From DATFDN01 sp963762525 (GTDB lineage: Bacteria > Pseudomonadota > Alphaproteobacteria > Acetobacterales > Acetobacteraceae): DNA of 64,000 nt. The notes under the pieces were generated by a model that did no database searches, was not told the origin of the DNA, and worked only from the letters and a program-made list of their open reading frames with translations. The stretch is taken from positions 372,001 to 436,000 of the forward strand of contig CAVXKT010000011.1 of the NCBI GenBank assembly GCA_963762525.1, read 5' to 3'. Position numbers and translations under genes: made by a program. How positions within the stretch are numbered: the stretch's first letter is position 1; every line of letters starts with the position of its first letter. Of the stretch, positions 54,680 to 63,760 are shown piece after piece.

Positions 54680-55684
54680 ATGCAGGACGCGAGCGTGATC
54701 GCGGTGGTGGACGAGCGGATCGGACGCATCCGGATGAACCGGCCGCGGGCGCTGAACGCGCTCGATCTCGCGATGATCCGCCTCATCACCGCAGCGCTGG
54801 AGGAATGGCGCGCGCGCCCGCGCATCCATGCCGTCGTCATCACCGGCGAGGGCGAGCGCGCCTTCTGCGCCGGCGGCGACATCCGCGCCATCAGGCAAAT
54901 GCAACTCGACGGCCGCAAGGCCGAGGTGGAGGCGTTCTTCAGCGAGGAATACGCGCTCAACCTGATGATCGCGACCTATCCCAAGCCGTACGTGGCGTTG
55001 ATCGACGGCATCTGCATGGGCGGCGGGATCGGGGTGTCGGTCCATGGCACCGCCCGGGTGGCAAGCGAGAACGCCGTGTTTGCGATGCCGGAGACGGCGA
55101 TCGGCTTTCTGCCCGATATCGGCGCCACCTTCGTGTTGCCGCGGCTGCCCGGGTTTCTCGGCACCTATCTCGCGCTGACCGGCGCGCGATTACAGGGCGC
55201 CGACGCGGTGCACGCCGGCATGGCCACGCATTTCGTGCCGCGCCCGCGGCTGGCGGACTTGTCTGCCGCACTCGCCCGCGACGGGATGGCCGTGTTGGCG
55301 GAATTTGCGCAGCCCCTGCCGGGGTTCTCTCTGGCGCCGCATCGGGCGCTGATCGATCATGCCTTCGCCGCCGAGACGGTGCCCGACATTATCGTTCGCC
55401 TGGAAGCCGACGGCAGCGCCTTCGCGCGCGAGACCCTAGCCACCTTGCGCGCGATGTCACCGGCTTCGCTCGTCTGGTCGCTCGCGCTGTTGCGCGCCGG
55501 CGCCGGGCGCACGCTCGCGCAATGCCTCGATGCCGAGCTCCGCGCCACCCGGCGGGTGACCGCCGGCCCCGAGTTCATCGAGGGAGTCCGGGCGATGGTC
55601 GTGGACAAGGACCGCGCGCCACGCTGGGGAGACCCGAGCGTAGAAGCGGTTGACCGCGCGCGCGCGGAGGCGATGCTGGACTGA
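54680..55684 (+). CDS. Enoyl-CoA hydratase/isomerase family protein, 3-hydroxyisobutyryl-CoA hydrolase type
   Basis: 334 residues from ATG 54680 with RBS AGGAGA. Crotonase fold: RIRMNRPRALNALDLAMIRL, FCAGGDIRAIRQMQLDG (oxyanion-hole loop), YVALIDGICMGGGIGVSVHG (second oxyanion Gly) and MPETAIGFLPDIGATFVLPR (Glu/Asp catalytic region; PDxGAT is characteristic of HIBYL-CoA hydrolases), with the longer C-terminal domain ending SPASLVWSLALLRAG, MVVDKDRAPRWGDPSVEAVD. Acts in valine degradation if the assignment is right. The MFS gene starts 14 bp after its stop. Confidence 0.88.
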   Translation: MQDASVIAVVDERIGRIRMNRPRALNALDLAMIRLITAALEEWRARPRIHAVVITGEGERAFCAGGDIRAIRQMQLDGRKAEVEAFFSEEYALNLMIATYPKPYVALIDGICMGGGIGVSVHGTARVASENAVFAMPETAIGFLPDIGATFVLPRLPGFLGTYLALTGARLQGADAVHAGMATHFVPRPRLADLSAALARDGMAVLAEFAQPLPGFSLAPHRALIDHAFAAETVPDIIVRLEADGSAFARETLATLRAMSPASLVWSLALLRAGAGRTLAQCLDAELRATRRVTAGPEFIEGVRAMVVDKDRAPRWGDPSVEAVDRARAEAMLD

Positions 55685-55698
55685 GCACCGAGAAAACG

Positions 55699-56913
55699 AT
55701 GGACCGCAGCGTCGAAACCCGCACCTCCTGGTTGGTGGCCTGCGCCGTGCTGGCGATCCTCGCCACCTCGTACGGCGCGCCGCTGATCACCATGGTCGGC
55801 CTGAAGCCGATGGCGGCCGATCTCGGCACCGCGCGGCAGGCACCGGCGCTGGCGGGCTCGCTCGTCTATGTCGGCTCCGGCTTCGGCGGCATTCTGATGG
55901 GTTGGATCGCCGAGCGGATCGGCGTGCGGCTGGTGGTGAGCTTCGGGGCGACGATGATCGCGGCGGGGCTCGCCATCTCGGCCTCCGGCGGCCTCGGCCG
56001 GCTGTACGCGGGGCAGGGTTTGCTGGTCGGGCTGTTCGGCGCCTCCTGCATGTTCTCGCCGCTCGTCACCTATGTCAGCCGCTGGTTCGACCGCCGCCGC
56101 GGCTCGGCCCTGGCGCTGATTTCGTCCGGCCAGTATGTCGCCGGCGCGGTGTGGCCGGCCCTGTTTACGCTGTCCATCGAGCGCTGGGGCTGGCGGGCCA
56201 CCATGACCGGCTTCGGTTTGCTGCTGGCGCTCACGATCCTGCCGATCGCCTGCCTGTTTCTTCGCACCCCCCCGGCGGCACCGGCGACGTACGCGCATAC
56301 CGGTCCACCGGCCGGGGCGTCGGTGCTCGGTCTGGCGCCCAACCTCGTGCTCGGGATGCTGTCGGCGGCGATCTTCTGCTGCTGCGTCACCATGTCGATG
56401 CCGATGGGACATCTGGTGGCGCTGTGCAGCGATCTCGGCATCGGCGCCGAGCGCGGCGCCGAGATGCTCTCGGTGCTGCTCGGCACTGCGTTCTTCGCGC
56501 GTCAATTCTGGGGCTGGCTGTCGGACCGCGTCGGCGGATTGCGCACTATCATCTTCGCCTCCGCCGCCCAGGCCACCGCCATGTGCGGTTTTCTGATGAC
56601 CCAGAGCGAGACCGGGTTGTTCACCGTCTCCGCCTTGTTCGGGCTGGGCTTTGCCGGCGTGGCGCCGGCCTATGTGCTGGCGATCCGCGACCTGTTTCCC
56701 GCCAAGGAAGCGGGCTGGCGCGTCCCGGTGGTGATGTTCGCGGGACTGCTCGGCATGGCGGCCGGCGGCTGGCTGGCCGGGGTGATCTACGACCGATACG
56801 GTTTTTACGCGCCGGCGTTCACCGTCGGCATCGCCTTCAACCTGCTCAATCTCGCCATCATCGGCGCCTTGCTCGGCCGCCGTCCGGCGCGCTGGATGCC
56901 GGCGATGGGATGA
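55699..56913 (+). CDS. MFS transporter
   Basis: 404 residues, 12 predicted helices, intact. MVGLKPMAADLGTARQAPAL, SGFGGILMGWIAERIGVRLV (motif A-like GxxADRxG variant), YVSRWFDRRRGSALALISSG, RQFWGWLSDRVGGLRTIIFA (second motif A) and LFGLGFAGVAPAYVLAIRDL. The pattern resembles the oxalate/formate and monocarboxylate-type MFS group (WFDRRRGxALA). Substrate likely a small organic acid. Stop overlaps the ATG of the MBL-fold gene (ATGA). Confidence 0.88.
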   Translation: MDRSVETRTSWLVACAVLAILATSYGAPLITMVGLKPMAADLGTARQAPALAGSLVYVGSGFGGILMGWIAERIGVRLVVSFGATMIAAGLAISASGGLGRLYAGQGLLVGLFGASCMFSPLVTYVSRWFDRRRGSALALISSGQYVAGAVWPALFTLSIERWGWRATMTGFGLLLALTILPIACLFLRTPPAAPATYAHTGPPAGASVLGLAPNLVLGMLSAAIFCCCVTMSMPMGHLVALCSDLGIGAERGAEMLSVLLGTAFFARQFWGWLSDRVGGLRTIIFASAAQATAMCGFLMTQSETGLFTVSALFGLGFAGVAPAYVLAIRDLFPAKEAGWRVPVVMFAGLLGMAAGGWLAGVIYDRYGFYAPAFTVGIAFNLLNLAIIGALLGRRPARWMPAMG

Positions 56914-57734
56914 CCATGGACGCGTTCATCTGCACCACCTGCGGCACCCAGTATCCGCCCGCGGCGGCGCCGCCCGCCGCCTGCGCGATCTGCACCGAGG
57001 AGCGGCAGTATGTGAACCCTTCGGGCCAGTCCTGGACCACGCCCGACCGCATGCGCCGCACGCATCGCAACGCCTTTGGTCAGCTGGAGCCCGGGCTGTT
57101 CGGCATCGGCACGGAGCCGTCCTTCGCCATCGGCCAGCGCGCATTGCTGCTGCGCCTTCCCGGCGGCAATATCCTGTGGGATTGCATCAGCCTGATCGAT
57201 GAGGCGACGATCGAGATCGTCCGTGCGCTCGGCGGGCTGGCGGCGATCGCCATCTCGCATCCGCACTACTATGCGGCGATGATCGACTGGTCCGCCGCAT
57301 TCAAGGCGCCGGTGTACCTGCACGAGGCCGATCGGCAATGGGTCATGCGCCCCGATGCGTCAATACGGTTCTGGTCGGGCGATACGCGGGAGCTTGCCGC
57401 CGGCGTGATGTTGATCCGCTGCGGCGGGCATTTCGCGGGCGGGACAGTGCTGCACTGGGCGGACGGCGCGAACGGCGCCGGCGCGCTGCTGTCGGGCGAC
57501 ATCGTGCAGGTCGGGCCGGACAAGAAGGTAAGCTTCATGCGGAGCTACCCCGACCTCATTCCGCTGGATGCCGCGAGCGTGCGCCACATCGCCGACACGC
57601 TGGCGCCGTACGCCTTCCAGCCGATCTACGGAGCGTGGTGGGAGCGGGTGATCGAGGCGGACGGCAAGGCCGTGCTGGCGTTTTCGGCCAGGCGCTACAT
57701 CGAGGCCGTGAGCCGTCCGCCCGCCGATCAGTGA
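56910..57734 (+). CDS. Metallo-beta-lactamase-fold protein with N-terminal zinc ribbon
   Basis: 274 residues. The N-terminus has CTTCGTQY and CAICTEERQY (two Cys pairs, a zinc ribbon). Then an MBL-like domain: LLRLPGGNILWDCISLIDEA, IAISHPHYYAAMIDWSAAF (the HxHxDH motif is reduced to HPHYYAAMxDW, so one metal site is altered), IRCGGHFAGGTVLHWADGAN and LLSGDIVQVGPDKKVSFMRS (Asp ligand). The family is known as a rubredoxin-like/MBL hydrolase of unknown substrate. Translation is coupled to the MFS gene. Confidence 0.8.
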   Translation: MTMDAFICTTCGTQYPPAAAPPAACAICTEERQYVNPSGQSWTTPDRMRRTHRNAFGQLEPGLFGIGTEPSFAIGQRALLLRLPGGNILWDCISLIDEATIEIVRALGGLAAIAISHPHYYAAMIDWSAAFKAPVYLHEADRQWVMRPDASIRFWSGDTRELAAGVMLIRCGGHFAGGTVLHWADGANGAGALLSGDIVQVGPDKKVSFMRSYPDLIPLDAASVRHIADTLAPYAFQPIYGAWWERVIEADGKAVLAFSARRYIEAVSRPPADQ

Positions 57735-58189
57735 TTGTTGGTGTATTTGAACGCCGGCTGCTGGTTCAGCGCCTGCTGATTCTCGCCCTGAAGAATGACC
57801 TTGTTATGGCTGTTCAGCTTGGCGTCGCCGAACGTCAACTTGTTCCACGGCACCTGCACCATCTTATCGTTGGTCGAGAGAATGACGTCCGGCTGCCCGC
57901 CGGAGGACATCAGCACGTCGTCCACACTCCCGACCTTCTGGTTCTGCTGGTCATAGACATCGGTGCCGATGAGCTTGCTCATGCGCACCTCGCCATTGTC
58001 GGCGAGCAGCGGGTTGCGCTGCGAGGGGGCACCGGCGGTGTCGCTGACGGTAGCCGTTCCGACCGCCGGGGCCGACGGGTTGGCGGCGGGCGCCGTTCCG
58101 GGGGGGGGGTTGGTGGTGGATTGCGCCAGCACCGGACCGGCGGCAAAGCTCAGCGCCAGCGCGATCACGGCCGGGAGAGGTCTCGGCAT
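57728..58189 (-). CDS. PRC-barrel domain protein, exported, with a G10 tract
   Basis: 153 residues. Signal peptide MPRPLPAVIALALSFAAGPV, cleavage after VLAQ-like site. A Pro/Ala/Thr-rich linker precedes a PRC-barrel (about 68-135: VRMSKLIGTDVYDQQNQKVG, SVDDVLMSSGGQPDVILSTN, VPWNKLTFGDAKLNSHNKVI). PRC-barrel proteins of this type are periplasmic and often photosynthesis- or stress-related. A run of ten G (plus strand 58100-58109; Pro codons here) lies in the linker at about residues 27-30 and could slip. The 3' end overlaps the convergent MBL gene by 7 bp. Confidence 0.85.
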   Translation of the reverse strand: MPRPLPAVIALALSFAAGPVLAQSTTNPPPGTAPAANPSAPAVGTATVSDTAGAPSQRNPLLADNGEVRMSKLIGTDVYDQQNQKVGSVDDVLMSSGGQPDVILSTNDKMVQVPWNKLTFGDAKLNSHNKVILQGENQQALNQQPAFKYTNNH

Positions 58190-58240
58190 TTCAGGGCTCC
58201 TTCTTACCCTGGTAACAAGGGCCCCGTCGCCGGCCCGGTT

Positions 58241-59449
58241 TCAAAGTCCACGTTTCGGAAGGCTCACGATAGCGGGAGCCCCCGGCCCGCTCTTCCGGGC
58301 GGCGTTTCGACTTGGCGCCAAATCGGCGCTCGCCCATTCGAGGAGTCGGACGGCGTTGGCGTGCCAGGTGAAATCGCGCCGGGTGATCTCGGAACGCGCC
58401 GCCGCGCTTAGCCGGAAACGCAGCTGCGGGTCCTCGATCAGTCGCCGGATCGCCTGCCAAAGGGCATCCTCACCGCCGGGATCGAAGAGCAGCGCCGTCT
58501 CTTCGTGGCGCAGGATCTCGCGGATGTTCGCCTGATCCGGGGCAACGATGGCGCGGCCGGCGGCCATGTATTCGAAAATTTTGAGCGGCGAGGCATAGGC
58601 GACGACCTTCGGCTGCACGGCGATGTCCATCTCGGACAGCAACCCCGGCACGGCATCAGGCGCGGCGAGCCCGGTGAATCGCACCCGTTCGGCGAGGCCG
58701 AGCCGCTCCGCTCGGGCCCGCAGATCGGCCTGCGCCGGACCGTCGCCGGCGATCAGCAGCCGCACCCGGGCATTGCTCCTCATTGCGGCCGCGTCGAGCA
58801 GCGCGTCCAGCCCGTGCCACGCGCGCATGAAGCCGACGAAACCGACGGTCACAATGTCCCGGTGTTCGGAAGCAAGCGAACCGGGCGAAAACCGGTCGAT
58901 GTCGATCCCGTTCGGCACCACCGCGATTCGCTCCCGCGGCGCGCCCTGCTCGGCGATGAGGTCGCGCAGAACACCGGTCACGGCGACTATGCGGGTGGCC
59001 GATCGCCAGACGAACCGCTCCATCATCCGGGCCGAAGCCAGCAAGCGGACCCCACCATTGCGGGCGCGCTCGTCGGCCAGCGGCGCATTCACCTCGACAT
59101 AGAACGGCACTGATCGCAACCGGGCGAGCAGGGCGCCGGCGACGAAGAACAGATTGTATCTTTCGTAGATGATGTCCGGACGAAACCGCCGGCAGGCGCG
59201 CCATAGCCGGAGCGCGGCGGGAAAATTGTAGACGATCTCGGCCATTTCACCGGCGCCGTTGGGGAGCCATCGGCGGAACAGCGCGACCAGCGCGGGCTCG
59301 CCGCCGAACTCCCCGGCCGCGTAAATCCCGGGGCCGACGATGATGACCTCGTGGCCGGCCCGACGCAGGGCGTCGACCAACGCTTCCAAATGCACGCTCT
59401 GTCCGTCGCGCGACTGTATGCGATGGCTGTATAAGATGCGCATTCGCAC
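58241..59449 (-). CDS. Family 4 glycosyltransferase
   Basis: 402 residues, intact. N-domain: RILYSHRIQSRDGQSVHLEA, AGHEVIIVGPGIYAAGEFGG, PDIIYERYNLFFVAGALLAR. C-domain: IAVVPNGIDIDRFSPGSLAS, VTVGFVGFMRAWHGLDALLD, RVRLLIAGDGPAQADLRARA, VRFTGLAAPDAVPGLLSEMD and QPKVVAYASPLKIFEYMAAG (donor-binding Glu pair K..EYMA). YERY..F and PNGID.xxF are typical of GT4. ATG at 59449 (alternative 59443). It is outside the main polysaccharide cluster, alone between PRC-barrel and EamA genes on the same strand. Confidence 0.9.
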   Translation of the reverse strand: MRMRILYSHRIQSRDGQSVHLEALVDALRRAGHEVIIVGPGIYAAGEFGGEPALVALFRRWLPNGAGEMAEIVYNFPAALRLWRACRRFRPDIIYERYNLFFVAGALLARLRSVPFYVEVNAPLADERARNGGVRLLASARMMERFVWRSATRIVAVTGVLRDLIAEQGAPRERIAVVPNGIDIDRFSPGSLASEHRDIVTVGFVGFMRAWHGLDALLDAAAMRSNARVRLLIAGDGPAQADLRARAERLGLAERVRFTGLAAPDAVPGLLSEMDIAVQPKVVAYASPLKIFEYMAAGRAIVAPDQANIREILRHEETALLFDPGGEDALWQAIRRLIEDPQLRFRLSAAARSEITRRDFTWHANAVRLLEWASADLAPSRNAARKSGPGAPAIVSLPKRGL

Positions 59450-59527
59450 TTATTGCAATCCAGCGCCAAATGGACCAGTTACAGGTGCGCAAGATGGCAG
59501 CGGCCACGGCGGCGAATGCAGTTGTCT

Positions 59528-60472
59528 TCAGCGTCCGGCGAGCACGATCAACAGCACCCCGAATATCACCAGCAGCAGGCCCGGCGCGTCGCCGGGCTTC
59601 AGCCGTTCGTGCAAATAGAAGCGGCCGAACAACAGCGTCAGCACCACCTCGATCTGACCCAGCGAGCGCACCAGCGCCACATCGGTCAGCGCGAAGCCGG
59701 TGAACCAGCAGGCCGAACCCGCCGCCGACAGCAGCCCGACATCGATCGCGCGGCGCCAGATCGCGAACGACCTCCGCAGCTCCGCCCGGTCGCGGAGCAG
59801 CAGGTAGGCGCCCTGCATCAGCGTTTGCAGGATCGTGGTGGTGAGCAGCACCAGCAGTGCCCGCTCGAATACCGGCGCTCCGGTGACGGCGCGGCTCGCC
59901 AGCTTGATGAAGATGGCGGTGATGGCGAAGAAGAAACCGGCGGTGAGCCCGCTCAGCGCCGCCGGCTGGATGGTGGCCGCGAGCAGCTGGCGCGGGCGCA
60001 TCCCCCGCCCGGCGAACGACAGCGTGAGCACGCCGCAGAGTCCGACCACGATGCCCGCCCAGGCGAGAGCGCGCAGCGTCTCGTGCAGCCACACCAGCGC
60101 GATGATCGCCGCCTGCGCCGCCTCGGTCTTGGCGTACGCCGTTCCGACGGCGAAGTTGCGAAAGCCGAACGCCATGATCAGCAGGTTGGTGGCGAGGATC
60201 TGGCTTAGCCCGCCGGCGGCGGCGTAGCCGAGCATCGCCCACGAAGCCGATGGCAACCGCCCTCCCGACGCCACGAGCGCGATCAGCAGGAACGCCAACG
60301 CGGGCGGGGCGCCGTAGAGGAAGCGGATGAAGGTCGCGCCATTGACCGAGAGGACGCCGCGCAGCTTCGCCTGTTTGGCGGTGCGCCAGCACTGAAACAG
60401 CGCGGCGGCGAGGGTGACGGGGATCCACAGCGGCATCGGCCGAGGGGAATGGAAAGACGGCGCTTTGTCCAT
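59528..60472 (-). CDS. EamA/DMT family transporter
   Basis: 314 residues with ten hydrophobic helices in two repeats: WIPVTLAAALFQCWRTAKQA, FIRFLYGAPPALAFLLIALV, then the second repeat PAALSGLTAGFFFAITAIFI and LLSAAGSACWFTGFALTDVA, GQIEVVLTLLFGRFYLHERL and GLLLVIFGVLLIVLAGR. The EamA signature (..E.....L..RF.LHERL..GD) is present near the C-terminus. Exporter or importer of small metabolites; substrate unknown. Confidence 0.87.
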   Translation of the reverse strand: MDKAPSFHSPRPMPLWIPVTLAAALFQCWRTAKQAKLRGVLSVNGATFIRFLYGAPPALAFLLIALVASGGRLPSASWAMLGYAAAGGLSQILATNLLIMAFGFRNFAVGTAYAKTEAAQAAIIALVWLHETLRALAWAGIVVGLCGVLTLSFAGRGMRPRQLLAATIQPAALSGLTAGFFFAITAIFIKLASRAVTGAPVFERALLVLLTTTILQTLMQGAYLLLRDRAELRRSFAIWRRAIDVGLLSAAGSACWFTGFALTDVALVRSLGQIEVVLTLLFGRFYLHERLKPGDAPGLLLVIFGVLLIVLAGR

Positions 60473-60521
60473 CTCCCCGGGCTTCTGCTAGGCTGGTCAC
60501 GCCAGCCCGGAGGAGGAGCGC

Positions 60522-61160
60522 ATGACCGACGAGCTTGTCTTCTACACCAACCCGATGTCGCGCGGGCGGATCGTGCGCTGGATGCTGGAGGAGGTCGGCC
60601 GGCCCTATCGCACCGAGCTGCTGGAATATGCGACCACATTGAAGGCGCCCGCCTATCTCGCCGTCAATCCGATGGGCAAGGTGCCGGCGCTCCGGCACGG
60701 CGATGCCGTGGTGACGGAAACCGCGGCGATCTGCGCCTATCTCGCCGATGCGTTCCCCGATGCCGGGCTGGCGCCGCCGCCCGGCGATCGGAGGCGCGCG
60801 CCGTATTATCGCTGGCTGTTCTTCGGCGCCGGCCCGGTCGAGGCGGCGGCGAGCAACAAGGCGATGGGCTTCGTGGTGCCGGAAGGCCAGGAACGCATGG
60901 CCGGGTATGGCAGTCTCGACGCGGTTCTGAACACGCTGGAAGCGGCCGTCTCCGGCGACGACTACCTCGTCGGCGATAGCTTCTCCGCGGCCGATGTCTA
61001 TCTCGGCGCGCACATCGGCTGGGGGATGATGTTCGGCACGATCGAGAAGCGCCCCGCCTTCGAGCGCTACTGGGCGCGCATCAGCGAGCGTCCGGCGGCG
61101 CGACGGGCGCGGGAGATCGATGACGCGCTGTTGAAGGACAAGCCGGCGGCGTCCGGCTAG
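60522..61160 (+). CDS. Glutathione S-transferase family protein
   Basis: 212 residues. The thioredoxin-fold N-domain has YTNPMSRGRIVRWMLEEVGR (Ser/Arg G-site), NPMGKVPALRHGDAVVTETA (cis-Pro and the ET/glutathione contact) and ICAYLADAFPDAGLAPP. The helical C-domain includes YLVGDSFSAADVYLGAHIGW, the conserved N-capping box (FSAADV). RBS GGAGGAG before ATG 60522. Its stop TAG shares the CTAG with the convergent MFS stop. Confidence 0.9.
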   Translation: MTDELVFYTNPMSRGRIVRWMLEEVGRPYRTELLEYATTLKAPAYLAVNPMGKVPALRHGDAVVTETAAICAYLADAFPDAGLAPPPGDRRRAPYYRWLFFGAGPVEAAASNKAMGFVVPEGQERMAGYGSLDAVLNTLEAAVSGDDYLVGDSFSAADVYLGAHIGWGMMFGTIEKRPAFERYWARISERPAARRAREIDDALLKDKPAASG

Positions 61161-62338
61161 CTGATGCTATCTCGGGGTGGGGGGTCGCGCGAATACGCAA
61201 CGGCAGCAGCAGGACGAGCGCCATGGCCGCCAACCCGCCGGCCAGCAGCAATACGTGCAAGGGGCTGAGCGCGGCGACCACGGGCGCCGCCAGGGTCGGC
61301 GCGGCCGCTTGCGCCAGGAGGACGGGAACCGCCAACCAGCCGATCAGCGCGGCGTAGCCGGCCGGGCCGAAGATCGCCATCGGCAGGGTGCCGCGATTGA
61401 TCGTGAGAATACCGTTGCTCATCCCATACAGCAGTGCGAACGCATAGGCGGCCGTCGAGCCGCCGAAACCGAGCGCCGCGGCGGCCAAGGGGAATAGGGC
61501 CGCGCCCATACGCGCCCTGGCGAGAATGCCCAACCGCGCACTGAGCGCCCAATCGACGATCCGGCCGGCAACCTGGCCGGGTCCGATCAGCGCCGCCGCG
61601 AGGACGGCGTTGCTCGCGCTCAGCCCGATGCCCCGAAACAGCACGAGAATGTACACCGCGATCGCCGAGGTGATCAGCCAGCGCAGCGTGAAGAAGCCGG
61701 CCAAGAACGAAAGCGTCCGCGCGCGAACCCGTCCGGAGTCCGTCGGCACCGCCGCCGATTTCGACCGGTGATTGCGGACCGGCTCGCGGCACCAGCACAA
61801 GTACGAGCGGCAGGTTGACCGCGAGTTGCAGCCCGGCATAGGCCAACAGCGTCGCGCGCCAGCCCAGCAGGTCGACAAGCGCCACACCGGACGGCCAACC
61901 GACGGTGCTGGCGAACCCGGCGATCAAGGTAACGCCGGTGATGACCGGCCCGGCCTCGGCGCCGAGCAGCCGGCCGATGGTGGCGAACGCGGCGTCGTAG
62001 AGCCCGAATGTCATGCCGACGCCGAGCACGGTCCATCCCGCGTACCACATTGTCGGCCCGGGCGCCGAGGCGAGCAGCACCAATCCGAGGGCGATGACGG
62101 CCGTGCTGGTCGCCAGCACTCCGCGGCCGCCGCTGCGGTCGATCCAACGGCCCATGCGCGGCGCGCAGAGGCCCGAGATGAGCAGCGACCAGGAGAAGGC
62201 GCCGACCACCGCGACCCGCGAGACCCCGAGCCCTCCTGCTGCGGGACCGGCGATCACCGCCGGCAAGTAGAACGTGGTTGCCCAGGACAGGAGCTGATTG
62301 AAGCCGATCACCAGCGCCAGGCGATGACCAGGTTTCAT
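61157..62338 (-). CDS. MFS transporter, one frameshift
   Basis: The first half from ATG 62338 is clean: LALVIGFNQLLSWATTFYLP, GVSRVAVVGAFSWSLLISGL, RMGRWIDRSGGRGVLATSTA (motif A-like) and LGVGMTFGLYDAAFATIGRL. Near 61750 the frame changes and continues ARTLSFLAGFFTLRWLITSA, LIGPGQVAGRIVDWALSARL, AYAFALLYGMSNGILTINRG and LPMAIFGPAGYAALIGWLAV. About 390 residues, 12 helices when joined. The exact end is uncertain (61157 used; the second frame would run to 61081 into the GST gene). Substrate unknown. Confidence 0.78.
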   Translation of the reverse strand: MKPGHRLALVIGFNQLLSWATTFYLPAVIAGPAAGGLGVSRVAVVGAFSWSLLISGLCAPRMGRWIDRSGGRGVLATSTAVIALGLVLLASAPGPTMWYAGWTVLGVGMTFGLYDAAFATIGRLLGAEAGPVITGVTLIAGFASTVGWPSGVALVDLLGWRATLLAYAGLQLAVNLPLVLVLVPRAGPQSPVEIGGGADGLRTGSRADAFVLGRLLHAALADHLGDRGVHSRAVSGHRAEREQRRPRGGADRTRPGCRPDRRLGAQCAVGHSRQGAYGRGPIPLGRRGARFRRLDGRLCVRTAVWDEQRYSHDQSRHPADGDLRPGRLRRADRLVGGSRPPGASGRADPGGARGRRAQPLARIAAGRRVGGHGARPAAAVAYSRDPPPRDSIS

Positions 62339-62682
62339 TCCGCCTTCCGGGGCGGCGCGCGGTCGCCCGATCCCAGCTCGCGCTGGAGCAATACACTGTC
62401 GAGCCGACGCCCGTGCTTATAGCCGACCGAGCGCAGCACGCCGACCCGGCGAAAACCGAGGCGTTCATGCAGGCGGATCGACGCCATATCGCCGCTGTCG
62501 CCGACCACCGCCAGCATCTGCCGAAAGCCGCGCGCTTCGCACGCCCCGATGAGTGCTTCCAGCAATCTGCGGCCGATGCCGTGCCCGATCATATCGGGCC
62601 GCACATGATGCGTGTAGATCGCCGCGATATCGGTCTCGACGCTCGGACGAATACCGGCAATGCAGGTTGCCGGAGACACCAT
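62335..62682 (-). pseudogene. GNAT acetyltransferase (phosphinothricin-acetyltransferase-like), N-terminally truncated
   Basis: The C-terminal two thirds of a Bar/Pat-like GNAT is clear: MIGHGIGRRLLEALIGACEA (motif A, acetyl-CoA loop HGIGRR), FRQMLAVVGDSGDMASIRLH, ERLGFRRVGVLRSVGYKHGR and LDSVLLQRELG. The expected N-terminal beta1-alpha2 part (about 60 residues) is not found in any frame directly upstream, where only short fragments occur. The remaining start is ATG 62682. The gene is therefore truncated or badly disrupted; activity is doubtful. Its stop overlaps the ATG of the MFS gene (62335-62338). Confidence 0.5.
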
Positions 62683-62778
62683 TTTTCATGCCCCAAGTCG
62701 CGAACTGATCCAAGCACGCCCATGTAGCTCCGCTCGCGGCCTTCATCAAAGGATAATTCCATAATATCACGCATTAGA

Positions 62779-62793
62779 ATAAGTTATGCTTAT
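62779..62793 (+). promoter_or_regulatory. LysR-type operator (T-N11-A box)
   Basis: ATAAG-TTATG-CTTAT: a perfect 5-bp inverted repeat of the T-N11-A form used by LysR regulators, 30 bp before the ATG of the LysR gene, in an AT-rich patch (62755-62795) of an otherwise GC-rich sequence. Autoregulation and control of the divergent GNAT/MFS genes are likely. Confidence 0.6.
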
Positions 62794-62822
62794 GGCGACC
62801 CTCGCCGCGATACGTTGGTGTG

Positions 62823-63710
62823 ATGCCAGAACCGACTCTCCGTCAGCTGCGGACCTTCCTGGAAGCGGTCGAAACCGGCAGCGTGTCGGCTGCGGCCAGA
62901 TCGCTCAATCTCACGCAGCCCGCCGCGAGCCAGCAATTGCGAGAACTGGAGCGCCTGCTCGGCGTACGGCTGCTTGAGCGCGCGAGGAGCCGAATGACCC
63001 CGACGGCGGCGGGTCATGCCCTGCTCGGTCCCGCTCGACGCGCCCGGGCGGCCATTGAAGACGCCGTTGCCGCGATTGCCGCGCATCGTATCGGTGAGAT
63101 CGGGCGCGTCCGCCTGGGAACCGGTGCCACCGCGTGCATCTACCTTCTGCCGCCGGTGCTCGCCGCGGTGAAGCGGCGGATGCCGCGGCTCGAAATCATC
63201 ATCGCGACGGGGAACACGCCCGACATTCTGCGGCGGTTGGAGGCCGGCGATCTCGACCTGGCGCTCGTGACCCTGCCGAAGACGGCGAGCCGGTCACTCA
63301 CTGCGACGCGGCTGCGATCGGACCCGCTGGTCGCGCTCATTCCCAAGGGAGCGGTCCCGGCCGCCGCCGCCGTTAACGCGGCGCAGCTCGCGCGCCTGCC
63401 GCTGATTCTCTATGAGGCCGATGGAAATACCAGGAGCATCGTGGATGCCTGGTTTCAGCGGGCCGGCATAAGGCCACGGCCGATCATGGAACTCGGGAAC
63501 GTCGAAGCGATCAAGGTGCTGGTCGCCAGCGGGCTCGGCGCCTCGATTCTCCCGCAACTGGCTTTGAGCGAGGGGGTTTCGGGGGCGCTGCGGCGGCCGC
63601 TCCGTCCAGCCGTGCAGCGCCATCTCGGCCTCGTCATGCGTCGGGAAAAGATCTTGGACCGCGGGTTGCGACTGTTCATCGACGAGATCAAGCGGACGGG
63701 CGAGGCTTAG
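62823..63710 (+). CDS. LysR family transcriptional regulator
   Basis: 295 residues from ATG 62823. N-terminal winged helix-turn-helix: LRQLRTFLEAVETGSVSAAA, RSLNLTQPAASQQLRELERL and GVRLLERARSRMTPTAAGHA. The effector domain begins GRVRLGTGATACIYLLPPVL, with LEIIIATGNTPDILRRLEAG and VLVASGLGASILPQLAL. It is divergent from the GNAT/MFS genes and upstream of the hydantoinase-B gene, one of which is the probable target. The inducer is unknown. Confidence 0.92.
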   Translation: MPEPTLRQLRTFLEAVETGSVSAAARSLNLTQPAASQQLRELERLLGVRLLERARSRMTPTAAGHALLGPARRARAAIEDAVAAIAAHRIGEIGRVRLGTGATACIYLLPPVLAAVKRRMPRLEIIIATGNTPDILRRLEAGDLDLALVTLPKTASRSLTATRLRSDPLVALIPKGAVPAAAAVNAAQLARLPLILYEADGNTRSIVDAWFQRAGIRPRPIMELGNVEAIKVLVASGLGASILPQLALSEGVSGALRRPLRPAVQRHLGLVMRREKILDRGLRLFIDEIKRTGEA

Positions 63711-63760
63711 ACACGGCCGGTCGTCTTGCAGGCGGTCGGATTTCCTGATTGCCTTCGGTG

